Source: Ustulina deusta (taxonomy: Eukaryota; Ascomycota; Sordariomycetes; Xylariales; Xylariaceae). Taken from it: a stretch of 64,000 nucleotides of DNA. The notes beneath the pieces were generated by a model that worked only from the letters and a program-made list of their open reading frames with translations, made no database searches and had not been told where the DNA came from. Location of the stretch: contig JAJNNX010000042.1 in the NCBI GenBank assembly GCA_023159155.1, positions 310,001 through 374,000 of the forward strand. Reading direction: 5' to 3'. The position numbers and the translations under genes are program-made. Numbering within the stretch: the first letter of the stretch is position 1; each line of letters opens with the position of its first letter. Below, piece after piece: positions 50,226 through 61,779 of this stretch.

Positions 50226-52480
50226 ATTTAATACTATTAGAACAATTTTAGTAATAAGAGAAATAAAGTCTTATGTGCGGCTAGATTTTTTATTAGAAAT
50301 ATGCTAGAGTAGTTCGAACTAATAATAAAAAATTATATAGAACAAAAGAAGTTAGATTAAAAAAAAATATAAGGGTAGCGTTTAAAGATCTAGATAGATT
50401 TAAAAAAGTATTTAATAACATATATAGAAATCTAAAAAAAGAATAATAAGCCAAACAAAAATTAATAAATATATGCTAAAAAAAAACAGTATATAAATAT
50501 ATAGCAGAATTTAAGAAAGTCTTAGTATAAATTATTTAGTTTAATAAAAATACGCTTATAATAGTATTCTATAATAAATTTAAAAAAAAGGTTTAAAACA
50601 AACTATATAGAGATAAAAAACCAAATAACTTTATAAATTATATTGCTAAAATTATTAAAATTAATAATAAATTTTATAAATAATAATAATAAAAAAAGCA
50701 ATAAAGTATAACTTATTTACTAAATATAAAGAAGCAATATATATAGAAATTTATAGCTTTAAGGTCTTATTTAGGCCTAATAAAACTTAATATAATAAAC
50801 GTTTAAAAAAACAAAAGTAAAATTAAATATTATAACTATAATTAGAAAAAGCACTACGTTTAAAACTATAATAAGCTATAAAAAAAACAAAAATAAAAAG
50901 GCATAAAGCAAGCTAAAGCAATAATAATATTAATATTATAGGTTAGTATAGTATAGTCCAAAAAACAATAAAAAACTATAAAATTTATTTTATAATATAA
51001 CAAATATATTAAAAATAAGGTTTATAAATAATACTTTTATATATAATAGTCAAAAGTTTTTATAAGATATAATAACAAAAGTTTATATATAAAGACTACT
51101 ATAAAGATATATAACTAATGTAGATATAGAAACAAAAAGATTTGCTTTATTTATTTAATTAATAAAAAATCTAAAAAAATAAAACGTTATAAATATTTAT
51201 GTAGCAATAAAAAAAACTATAATATATATTTAAACCATAATAACTATAATAAATATAAATATAATTAAAAAAATATATATTGCCTAGATTATTTATATAT
51301 AATATAATTAATAATAGCAAAAGCTAAAAAATGTACTTGTTATAAAAACCAAAAAAAATATAATATTTATAACTAGCAAAGTATAACTAATATAGAATTA
51401 TTGTTTATAAAAATATTATTAATAATTATAAAGTATTAGCTAAAAAACAAAAAATATCTAGAAAAAATTAGCAATTATTAATATAAAAAATATAACTATT
51501 AGTTAATAAAAAAGTAATTAAATAATGTAGTTTTTAAATTAATCTAAAGAGAATTTATAAAAAATTATATAAAAAAAGATCTATAAAAGGAAAAAAAAGA
51601 ACTTTATGCCACGGATTACTTTATATTATAAGCAACGCTAGATTACTAAGTATAGGGAATCTTAGGCAAATTATAAAAAATAAATAATATAATCCTAATA
51701 AAGGCTAAAATAAACATATTAAAAAATCTAAAAATAATAGCTAGACTTATAGCAAAAAGCTACTATTATAACAATATAATAAAAAAATAAAAAGAAGTTC
51801 TAGTACTAAAAAAAAATAAAAAATATTATAAGATCTTATAAATATATTATATAGTTTAATAATACTACGTTTATATAAAAGAAAAAATTAAAAATATATA
51901 ATTTTTAATATAAATTAAACAAAAAGTACTAAATAAACTATACTTAAAAAAAGATGTTGGACAATTAGTACTAGTTTATTATAATTTTTAAAGATTTGTA
52001 ATATTTAAAGAAGATTTATATTAATTTTTAGAATATATATTAGAAGATTTATTAGTAGGAGAATGTACTAATAATATATATTAATATTATATAATAAAAA
52101 AAGTATAAATGTTATAAAAGATTTAGTTTATATAATATTAATAAAAAAAATAACAAATAATCTTTAGAGAACAAAAATCAAAAATAACCAAAAAAAATAA
52201 ACCAAAAGAATAGTATGTAATAAAAAGCAAATTATAACTATAAGCCAAATTACAAAAAATAAATTAGTTTCTATCTAAAGCAAGCTTAGTTATAACTAAA
52301 AAAAGTATAAATTAAATATAAAGAATATAAAAGTTAAAAAATAATAATAAACAACTATAAAAAATTAATAATTAACTTAATTTATTAAAGAAATATTATA
52401 TATAATAAATATAAAAATTATAATATATATTATAATAAACTTAAAATATTAAAAATATAAGCTTAAAGCGTTTATAAATA
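50226..52480 (+). other. Element F gag region, eroded
   Basis: Plus-strand, A-rich, formerly coding in appearance (long runs of K/N/I-rich reading interrupted by TAA/TAG). By position it encoded gag. No zinc knuckle could be read with confidence. Confidence 0.45.
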
Positions 52481-52530
52481 TTAAAACATAAAAATGCTTT
52501 ATTTTATTACAAATTATTAAAAGTTTAAAA

Positions 52531-52719
52531 ATGCTTATAAGATTTAAAAATAAATTTTATCTATTTATAACTATAAATAAAAGTCCGATTTTTTATAACT
52601 ATAGGATTGTTAGAAAAAAAACTATAGAACTTTTTTTTAATGTTCTAGAATATAAAAAAAAACTTATGCTTAATATTATAAAAATATTATATTATAACGT
52701 AATATTAGAAATATTTTAG
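52531..52719 (+). pseudogene. Gypsy aspartic protease remnant (F)
   Basis: A 62-codon open stretch ends KLMLNIIKILYYNVILEIF, matching the latter half of the retroviral-type protease (xxLxxDVxxLxxYDxILGxPWL) with D to N and G to E changes. The DSGA active-site part upstream is lost in stops. The protease would process the polyprotein. Confidence 0.6.
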
Positions 52720-53239
52720 TTGTAAGTAAGTAATTCTAAAATAAATTAAAAAACTAGCTAATTTTAGTAAGATATACCAAAAAGAGATTTAATTACTAAA
52801 AAGACTAAAAAAAAAAACTTAAGTAAATTTAAAAAAATAAAGTTTGCTATATATATACTTATTAAAAATTTTAAACTAGAGCTTAATATTAAAATACCGA
52901 ACAAATATAAAAAATTTAACAATTTATTTAAAAAAAAATATAATATAATAATAAGTTTATTAAAGCATAAATAATAGAACTATAAAATATTATTAATTAA
53001 CGGACAAAAATTAAAATATTTTTTTTATACTATATAAATAAAAAACAATTTAAAAAATTAAATAAATATTTATAAATAAATCTAGCAAAAAGATATATAT
53101 AACTATTAATATTATTTGCTAGATTACTAATCCTATAAATACTAAAAGAAATTAAAAAAAAATAGAAAAGTTAAATAAAAACTATATATTAATTATAAAA
53201 ATATAAACTTAAAAACAAAAAAGTTTGTAAAACTTTTAT

Positions 53240-53570
53240 TAAAAATTAAAAATTTTGAAAATAAATTATAAAAAATAAAATAGTTTATAGTATTAGATTT
53301 GCTAAATATTTATTACTAAATTAGAATTATAACAAAAAACAAATAAAAAATAATATTTAAAACACTATACGGGTTATTTAAATACTTAGTAATATTATTT
53401 AAACTTATAAATATATTTATAAGTTTTTAAGCAAAAATTATAAATATACTATATAAATTTATTAATTAATTTATAGTAATTTATTTTAATAATATTTTAA
53501 TTTATTTAAAAATAATTAAAAAATATATTAAATATATTAAAAAAGTATTTAAAGCGTTATAAAATATTAA
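53240..53570 (+). pseudogene. Gypsy reverse transcriptase remnant (F)
   Basis: Plus strand reads IVLDLLNIYYQIRI, then KIIFKTLYGLFKYLVILFKL, and VIYFNNILIYLK at 53473-53508. These mirror the gypsy RT blocks (xKLDLxxAYxxIRI, KTAFRTRYGxFEYLVMPFGL and VVYLDDILIYS) with D to N, P to L and T to I changes as expected from RIP. The catalytic YLDD reads YFNN at 53482-53493. Confidence 0.85.
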
Positions 53571-54199
53571 ATTGTTAGTATATTTAAAAAAAAAAAGAAT
53601 TCTATAAATAGAAAGTAGATTTTTTTAGATTTATAATAACTTTAGAAAAAATATAAATTTAAAAAGCAAAAATCTTAGCAATAAAAAATTAGCTAATTCT
53701 AAAATTAATAAATAATATAAAAGCGTTTGTAAGATTTATAAACTACGTTTAAAACTTTATAAAAAATTTTGGCAGTTGTGCGGCGCTTTTTACAAACTTA
53801 ATAAAAAAAAATCAAGTTTTTTAATAAATAAAAAAAAAACAAAAAGCTTTTAACAAAATCAAAAAGCTAGTTATAAATAATCTAATAATAAAGTTATTAG
53901 ATTTAAATAAAAAGTTTAAAATTAAAATTAATATATATAATAACGTAATAAAAAGTTAACTTAATTAACAAAATAAAAATAAAAAACTATATCCGGTAGT
54001 ATTTTTTTTAAAAAAATTTTTAGGACTAGCAGCAAACTATTTTTTATTAAATAAAAAACTTATAGCTATAGTATAAATATTTAAAAAATAAAAGCATTAC
54101 TTATATAAACCAAAACAGCTAGTAAAAATATATTTAAACTATAAAAATCTAACTATTTTTATAACTATAAAAATATTAAACAAACAACAAATTAAATAA

Positions 54200-54310
54200 A
54201 CAGAATTTTTATTTTAGTTTAACTTTACTATTTTTTATATTAAAAAAAAATAAATATAAAAATAAATATATTAAATTAATAAAGCAAACATAAATAAAAA
54301 AAAAAAAAAA
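54200..54310 (+). pseudogene. End of gypsy RNase H (F)
   Basis: Reads LFQFNFTIFYIKKKQIQKQI then YQINKANI, the mutated form of the FDFxIxYxPGKxNxxADALSR signature closing the RNase H domain. Confidence 0.6.
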
Positions 54311-54899
54311 TCTTAAGTATTTTTATAGCAAAATTAAAATTATATAATAATACTAGCAATAATAATAAGAGTAGATTATAACAAATAAATATAAAAATTA
54401 ATCCAAAAACATAAAAAAAATCTAAAAGATCTAAAAGCAATATAAACAGCAAGCTTATAAAAACAAAGCTATATATATTACAATTAATATTATATACTAC
54501 TAGAACTTTAGAAAAAATTAATTCGAAATATTTATAAAAACAAATAGTACAAATATTAAAAAGAATTTAAAACAAAAACTAGAATTTAATAATAATATAA
54601 CTTTCTAAAAATTAAAAAAAAAATTAAAAATTTTATATAAAAATGCAATATATATAAAAAAACAAAAGCATTAAAATATAAATTATATAAATTATTATAA
54701 ACAATTAAACTTTTAAACAAAATTTAAAAAATTATTATATTTAATTTTATTATAAAATTACTAAAATTAAAAAAATTAATAATAAAAATAAAATATAATT
54801 TTATTTTAATTATTATAAATAAACTTATAAAATATAGAAATTTTATATTATATAAAAAAGCAAGTTTTTTAAAAAACTTAACTTATATAATTATAAAAT

Positions 54900-55750
54900 A
54901 TATTTTTAATAAATATAAATTTTTAAAAAAAATTATTATAAATTAAAAAAATATAATAGCTTTTAAGTTTTAGCAATTTTTAATAAAAGCTTTAAAAATT
55001 AAACATAAAATATTAATAGTTTATTATTTATAAATAAATAAACAAACAAAAAAACTAAATTAAACGCTTAAATAATACTTCTAATATTATTTTAATAAAT
55101 AATAAAATAACTAAGTTAAGCTTTTATTATTAATAGAATATATTTATAATAGTTCAAACAATAAATTTATAAATATATTACTATTTAAAACAAACTATAA
55201 GTTTGACCTAAATAACAAACAAACTATAATTTTAGGAATTATAGCACTAAAAGCAAACATATAAACTAAAAAGCTTATAGGCCTATAGCAAAAGTTACAA
55301 AATAAATTATTATTTATTTAAAAAAAAATAAAACAATACTATAATAAAAACAAATTGTTGGAGCTAATCTTAAAAAAAAAGGATAAAATCTATATTTTAA
55401 AACATAATATTAAAACAAAACAATTAAACAAAAAACTTAATTTTAAGCAAATTAAACTATTTAAAATTAAAAAAATCATTTTAAAAACTAATTATTAGCT
55501 AAAACTATTAAAAAATATAAAAATATATCTAGTATTCTATATTTTGCTATTAGAGCTAGCACTAAAAAATGCTACGTTAAAAATAAAGCTTAAAGTAAAG
55601 CTAAACTAAAATAAGTACAACATTAAAAAAATACTAAATTTGTATTAGAACAAGGCAAGCTTCGAATATTTAATAAAATAAAAAAAGTACTTATATACAA
55701 AAAACACATAGAAACCTAAGAAATATTTAAAAAAATATTAAAGAACTTAT
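54900..55750 (+). pseudogene. Integrase and C-terminal chromodomain (F)
   Basis: The integrase end reads KLNFKQIKLFKIKKI, then LLKNIKIYLVFYILLLELAL, like KLxxKxxGPFxIxxxI and LPxxMxIHPVFHVSLLxPA. At 55618-55745 a chromodomain follows: YNIKKILNLY.NKASFEYLI then K.KKYLYTKNT.KPKKYL, where each dot is a TAG or TAA standing for W or R. Restored by eye these are the aromatic-cage positions of the KWKGY and NTWEP motifs. Chromodomains of chromoviruses bind methylated histone H3K9 and guide integration into heterochromatin. Confidence 0.8.
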
Positions 55751-56420
55751 TAAGCAGTTCTATCGCTAACACCTAGATCAACCAAAGCTAAAACCAAAGG
55801 GCCAACCTCTAAAAAGCCCTCTAAACCAAAAATAGACCAATTTATATTATTAGAAATACTTAAGTTTTATAGATTAAAAACTATACAGGTTTTTTTATAA
55901 TTAAAAAAAATGCTATCTTTTTTATTAAAAGATTAGATTTTTTTACAAAACAATAAAAAATTATAGTTCTTAGCAGTTTTTTTTTATTAATATATATATT
56001 AAAAATAGCCCAGAGCAGTTGCTAGTTATGTTTATAAAACTTTAAGTTTTTTTTTTATATTTATTTTTTTGTTTTTAAAACGCTTTTAATTAGCTACTGC
56101 TTTTAAAAGTACAAACGCTACATTAGAGCTATTATAAAAATAACCTTATCTAATACAGCTTTTATAACAAAAAAAACTAAAAGCTATTTTATAAGATTTG
56201 TTATATTTAAAATATTAAATATAAAGCATAATATTATATCTAATAAAGTTAATACAATTAAAAAAAATCTTGCAATTATAAGTTAAGATTAATAGAGTAG
56301 GTTTAAGAACTTTACCTAACATAACAAAAAAAGGTTAAAAAAAAAAAAACCACTTAAACTAAAAAACAAAGGAATACTCACTATTTGTTATTAAGGGCAA
56401 TAACCCTATAAAAAAAAAAT

Positions 56421-56981
56421 TATTACAAACCAACAAGCATACAGCTTAGTAAGGGACCTAGCGCAGGTCTAAATACGGCTTAATCGTATAGCAGTAGTTC
56501 CCGGGGCGGACAACCCAGGGGCGCTATAGTTATATAACAAATCACGTAATAGGTTACTACTAAAAAAAGAATAATTAATAGAATTACTAAAAGTAACTAA
56601 GTAATTAACAGAATTACTAAAAGAGACTAAATAATTAATAGAATTATTAAAAGTAATTAAGTAATAAATAGAATTACTTATAGTAACCAAGTAATAATTA
56701 GGCAAAAAGCTATAATTATAGTTAATAAAGAAAAAGAAATAGCTATAAAAGTTATAGATATATTTATTATATCTATTTTAAATAGTTCTTTTTTTACTAT
56801 TTAATTTAAACATTTATTTAGTTCTTAGAACCTTAGATAGGAGTAATTTTTTAATGTTAGTAGTAACCTGTTACTAAACCTGCTTGTGCGCTTTCGACCT
56901 TCTTGTTAAACAATACCTCTGTTACTACGATACTATAGCAAACTGCTATATTAGCTTGTCTAATATAGTAGGGTCGTTATA
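56421..56981 (+). repeat. 3' LTR of F (561 bp)
   Basis: Starts TATTACAAACCAACAAGC (TG mutated) and ends GTAGGGTCGTTATA; GCATT follows. The last 110 bp (for example TGCTTGTGCGCTTTCGACC) are better kept than in the 5' LTR, and the first part is worse. Confidence 0.9.
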
Positions 56982-57294
56982 GCATTATACCTAGCAATAC
57001 CCCAAGCGCTACTTTATTTATAATAAATAGTAACTAAAAACCTAATAACTTTAATATATTTTTAAACAATAAAAATAAATTTGATTATTTTAGCTAATTT
57101 TTTAATAATAATAATAATAATTCTAACTATATTTTTAATATATTCTTTTCTAATATACTAAAAAAAAACCATAATAGCAATTATAATAAAAAAAATAATA
57201 CCTAATCTAAAATTCACGTCCTAAAACAACTAAAAAAACTTATATTATAACTTAGATATAATAGAATTTGTTTTAGAACTATAAATACTAATTA

Positions 57295-58720
57295 GTTACT
57301 TTTTATTTTATTACTACTATATTAAGAGCTATAAAAGCAACTAAAATTACTAAACTAGTAAACTATAAAGCTATAAATAATAAATATAGCTTACTAGTTA
57401 ATAATCTAACCTAAAAAATAATTATTAAACTGCTTAATACTAAAATATTATTTAATAAATAAGTATATAAACTCAAACATAATAAAATAAGCAAAATTAT
57501 TTAATATAAAGCTAAATAAATAATTAAAAGCTTTAAATAATAAAATAAAATAAATTACTATAAAACTTTTGTTTTAATAATTAAACTTATAAGCTATAAA
57601 ATTTTATTTATTATTATTATTATTTTAAATTTTAAATTTTATTAAATAAATATTAAAATAATATTTTTATATAAAAAAGTTATAAAAAATATCTATATAA
57701 AATAACTACTTAAATTTATTTAAAATTTAATTAAAATCTATAAGTTAAACAAAATATTTTATAAACTTAAGTAAACATTTAAAATATAATATAAAATATT
57801 AGTAATATTTTTAAAAAATTTAAAATTTAGTAGTTTAAACTTAAATACTAATATTTTTGCTTAAAATAATTATTATATTACTATTTATATTAATAATCTT
57901 TTAATTATTAGCTTAAAAACTTTAAAAATTAATAATATTAAAAAAACTTTAAGCAAAAAGTTCTAAATAAATAATTTAAAACTAGCTAAATTTTATTTAA
58001 GCATAACTATTAAACAAAACTAATTATGCTATACTTTAAAATTATTATAACAAGCTTATTTAAAAAAAATCTTTATAAAATTTAATTTTTAGAACTTAAA
58101 TAAACCTAAGTATAAAAAAGCAAAACTAATTTATATTTTAATTTTTATAAATATTAAAATATTTAAAAAAGATTTTATTATAATAATAATAAATTAAAAA
58201 TAATATTAAAAAATTATTAGTTTTTTTATATATATAATATTAAAAATTAAACTAAATATTATTTTTGTTATTTCTAAATATAACAAATATATAGCAAAGC
58301 TAAATATTTTTTATATTAAAATAATAAAATAAATATTTAAATATTTAATAACTATAATTAATTTAAAGTTAATATATATATAAAAAATTTAACTTATAAA
58401 GCTATACTAATTTAAACTAAAAAGCTTATAAAAAGATTTACTGCTTAACTTTAAAATATATTTTTAATTTAAAAAATAAAACAATAAGCTAAAGTTTAAA
58501 ATATTAACTAATAGTTTTATTATTATTTTTTAAAACAAAACTTAAAAATTAAACATAAGCTTTAAAAAAAACTATATAAATAAAAAAACTTTTAATTAAA
58601 CTAAATACTAAAATTAGTAATATATTAATAATTATTTATAGTAATAACTAAAAAGCTATTTTAATAGCTTATAGCTTATTACTATATAAAAATAAATTAT
58701 TATAAGTTAAATTAACTTTA
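57295..58720 (+). pseudogene. Copia reverse transcriptase and RNase H remnant (E)
   Basis: Reads VYKLKHNKISKIIQYKAK, then KLISYKILFIIIIILNFKFY and QINIKIIFLYKKVIKNIYIK, the copia RT start (WVYKLKxxxxGxIxRYKARxVxxG...VxxxxSxRxLLAxAAxxxxxxxQMDVxTAFLxGxLxExIYVxQP). The catalytic box reads ITIYINNLLII at 57877-57909 (YVDDLLI mutated). About 130 codons on, VISKYNKYIAKLNIFYIKII recalls the VSxLSRYxxxPxxxHWxAxKRIL block before RNase H. Clear copia identity for element E. Confidence 0.85.
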
Positions 58721-60104
58721 AATATATATTTATTTTAAACTAGCTTTTAAAAAATTTAAAAAAATTTTAAAGCTTAAATAGTAGTTTAACTAAAACTAAC
58801 TAATAGTTTATATATAAAGCTAATAAAAAACTTTTTTAATTTAATATAAAATTATTTTTTATTATTATAATACTTAATATTTATAATTTAATAAAAAATT
58901 ATTTTTATAATTTTAAATAATATTTATTAAAATTATTATAAATTAAAAAAAAAATTAATACTTAATTTAATAAAAATAAATAATAATAATATAAAAAATA
59001 TTAAAACAAAAATTATAAAATATTTAAAAACTATATTTTATTAAAAATAATAATAAATATTAGTATTAAATTTTAATTAAATTTTTTATATATTTATTTA
59101 TTTAAATATAATAAGTCTAACTTATAAAAAATATTTAAGCTAATATAATACTAGCAAAATATCTAAAATAATTTTTTAAAGCTATTTAAAACTTATTAAA
59201 TATAATAACTAGTTATATATTTATTTATATTATATACTATTTATTAAAATATTATAATAATTATATTATTTTTATTAATGTAAAAATATTTAATATAAAA
59301 ATATAATAATATAAATAATATTAAATAAGTTCTAGCTAGTATTAAAACTTAAAAAATATATTACTATAAAATTTTTTAAAGTATTTATAAAAAAACTTTA
59401 TATTAAATAAAAAATAAACAAAAAATTTAATATATTTTTAGCATAGTTATTATAAAAAAAATAATTAAACAAAAAAACATATAATATTTTAAAATTATAA
59501 CTTATATAATTAATTCAAAAAAAATATAAAAGTATAAAAAATATTTTAAAGCTTTTAAAAATAAACTTATAATTATTTTAAAAAAAAATTAAAAAGCTTA
59601 ACTATTTAATATAATATTAATTAAAAATAAAATAATTAAAAAAAATATATATAATATTTTATAAAAAAAGTTTATATATAATATAAATTAAAAAATAAAC
59701 TTTATTTAGAACTAATAAATTTATAATTTTAAAAATATTTTTAATTAAAGCTTTAACTTAAAATATTAATTATTAAAAAAAGTTTGTTATAATTAATATA
59801 TAATAAAAAATAAAAAAAAATAAAAATAAGTTAATAAATTTTTTATAAAATTATATTATTTTTTATATTTAAAATAAAAAATTATAAATATAACAAATTT
59901 TAATAAAGCTTTTATTTTTTAAAACATTTTATTTTAAAAAACTTAAAATATTATATATTATAATATTATTTTTTGTTTAAAAGCATAATAAAGCACTAAT
60001 TTTTAAAAAAAATCAAATATTTTTAAAGATTTAAACTTTAAAAACTTTAAAAAAAATCAAGTTTTTTTCAAAATCTAACTTTAAAAACATAATAATATAA
60101 AGAT
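58720..60104 (+). other. Element E 3' segment of unknown content
   Basis: 1.4 kb of very A-rich DNA between the RNase H remnant and the recognisable part of the 3' LTR. It should contain the polypurine tract, the start of the 3' LTR and possibly a further insertion, but no boundary or protein motif could be fixed. A coding-like plus-strand reading (KIITYIINSKKIxKYKKYFKAFK near 59500) was not assigned. Confidence 0.4.
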
Positions 60105-60244
60105 TAAAAAAAAGTATTAAAACTAGAAAGCTAGAATACTTACGATCTATATACTATATATAAAACTTTTATATCTGCTACTTACTTATATTATAACTTA
60201 GATTTCTAGATAATCAATAGAATTACTATGTACCTCTTCTGACA
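60105..60244 (+). repeat. End of the 3' LTR of element E, at the AT/GC border
   Basis: Matches 10572-10709 but is more mutated on its left (GAAAGCTAGAATACTTACGA for GGAGGCTGGGATACTTATGA). It ends CTCTTCTGACA with the CA terminus at 60243-60244. The next five bases, ATCTT, should be the target duplication, with the partner beyond the left edge of the window. The start of this LTR is not resolved because its partner is truncated. Confidence 0.75.
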
Positions 60245-61355
60245 ATCTTGAACATACGACTCGTGATATAGAAGTACTTCTGTCTGGACAGGACCTTTCC
60301 AAGCCCCAAGAGGAACATCTCTACGAAATTACTGAGAACTGCAATCTTATCTTGAAAGATGTCCAAGGGACAGTGAGCAGATACTCTACCTTAAAATCAC
60401 GAGGATCTGGTATCCGAGATAAAGCGACAAGACTATGGAATCGATTGCAATGGGAGCCCGACGATGTCCGCGACCTACGAGGCCGCATCACGCTAAACAT
60501 TACATCTTGCACCTTTTTCCTTGAAATGTTGAACGGAGAGAACATTGTCAAGTTGGTGAAAGGGCAAGAGCAGCAAGAGCAGCGAGAGCAGGAACGGGGT
60601 CAACAGGAAATCCTCGATTGGCTTACCTCGATTAACTATCATGACCAGCAATCAGACTTCATCCGCCGACGCCAGCCAGGAACAGGCCAATGGCTGCTCG
60701 ATTCACCAGAATATCAACATTGGGTGGCAACAAAGGGCGAGGCACTATTCTGTCCTGGTATCCCCGGAGCGGGGAAGACGATGCTTACATCTATTGTTGT
60801 AGAGAATTTGCTTGGCCTTTACGGTGCCGATTTGTCGGTCGGAATCTGCTATATATTTCTCAACTTTCGACGGACTACCGAGCAGAAGCTGAACGATATT
60901 GTAGCCAGTCTGGTAAAACAACTAGCACAGACCCAACCCCTTTCAGCAAGCATTAAAACCCTTTTCAAAGGTCACAAGGCAAGAAATACAAGGCCATCTT
61001 TCGACGAGCTTTGCCAGGCTCTCAATTCTCTAGTCACAGAATATTCGAGGGTTTTCATAGTCATTGACGCCCTTGATGAATGTCAGATGGGAGATGATGA
61101 CTGCCGATTAAAGCTCATATCTAAACTTTTGAATCTCCAGTCCAAGCTTAGAGTCAGTGTTCTCGCGACCTCGCGTTTCATACCTGAGATCACATCCAAG
61201 TTCGACGGAGCAGTGGTCAAAGAGATCCGCGCTAGCGAAGACGATATTATGAGATACATCGACGGAAAACTGTCTATCCTTCCAAACTTCGTTTCTCGTG
61301 ACATTGGCCTCCAGGACGAAATCAAGAAGAGCATCGTGGACTGTGTAGATGGAAT

Positions 61356-61406
61356 GTTGGTAAATCCCCTATCTAGACCTACCAACTGGAAACTAAAGTT
61401 CGTTAG
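61356..61406 (+). other. Predicted 51-nt intron in the NLR gene
   Basis: Begins GTTGGTAAAT, ends TTCGTTAG, and holds a branch-like AACTAAAG. Splicing here joins GAT GGA AT|G TTT CTA CTT, giving DGMFLLAQLHL, which is the usual wording of this NACHT family. Unspliced, the frame instead inserts 17 codons without a stop. Confidence 0.75.
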
Positions 61407-61776
61407 GTTTCTACTTGCACAGCTCCACCTTAACTCCTTGCAAGGCAAGTGTTCAGCTAGAGCCATTCGCAACACATTAAGCAAGTTAGCGAAAGGCTCA
61501 GATGCCTATGACACCGCGTATGACGATGCAATGAACCGAATTACTGGCCAACCCCCGGATCAGAAGGACCTTGCTCTAGAGACGTTAATGTGGTTCACCT
61601 ACGCAAGAAGACATTTGACAACCATAGAGCTAAGGCATGCGCTTGGTATTGAGTTAAACGAGACAGAGTTCCACGAAGATAACCTTTCTGACCTTGACGA
61701 CATCGTTTCAAACTGCTGTGGGTTAGTTACCGTCGATCAAGAAACCGATATCATTCGACTTGTCCATTATACCACA

Positions 61777-61779
61777 TAA
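61777..61779 (+). other. Premature TAA (from CAA) in the NLR gene
   Basis: Codon order is CAT TAT ACC ACA TAA GAA TAC TTC. In related fungal NACHT-ankyrin proteins this position is HYTTQEYF. A single C to T in a CpA context, the preferred RIP target, explains it. The frame remains open on both sides. Confidence 0.8.

Larger units (their letters stand above)
47466..56981 (+). mobile_element. Ty3/gypsy chromovirus F (9.5 kb with nested T)
   Basis: Direct LTRs 47466-48020 and 56421-56981, TSD GCATT (47461-47465 and 56982-56986). Without T it is about 7.6 kb. Plus-strand order is eroded gag (50.2-52.4 kb), aspartic protease (52.5-52.7), reverse transcriptase (53.2-53.6), RNase H (to about 54.3), integrase (54.9-55.5) and a C-terminal chromodomain (55.6-55.75). 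This is the layout of fungal chromoviruses. All frames carry many stops created by C to T and G to A changes. Confidence 0.9.

Noticed and set aside
56469..56705. 78-codon repetitive open frame on the minus strand
   Set aside because: It is the translation of the 30-bp tandem repeats of the F 3' LTR; the equivalent region of the 5' LTR is not similarly open.
1..60244. Mitochondrial or other organelle DNA because of the very high AT content
   Set aside because: No mitochondrial genes or tRNAs; nested LTR elements with TSDs and a direct junction to nuclear-type genes show nuclear DNA.
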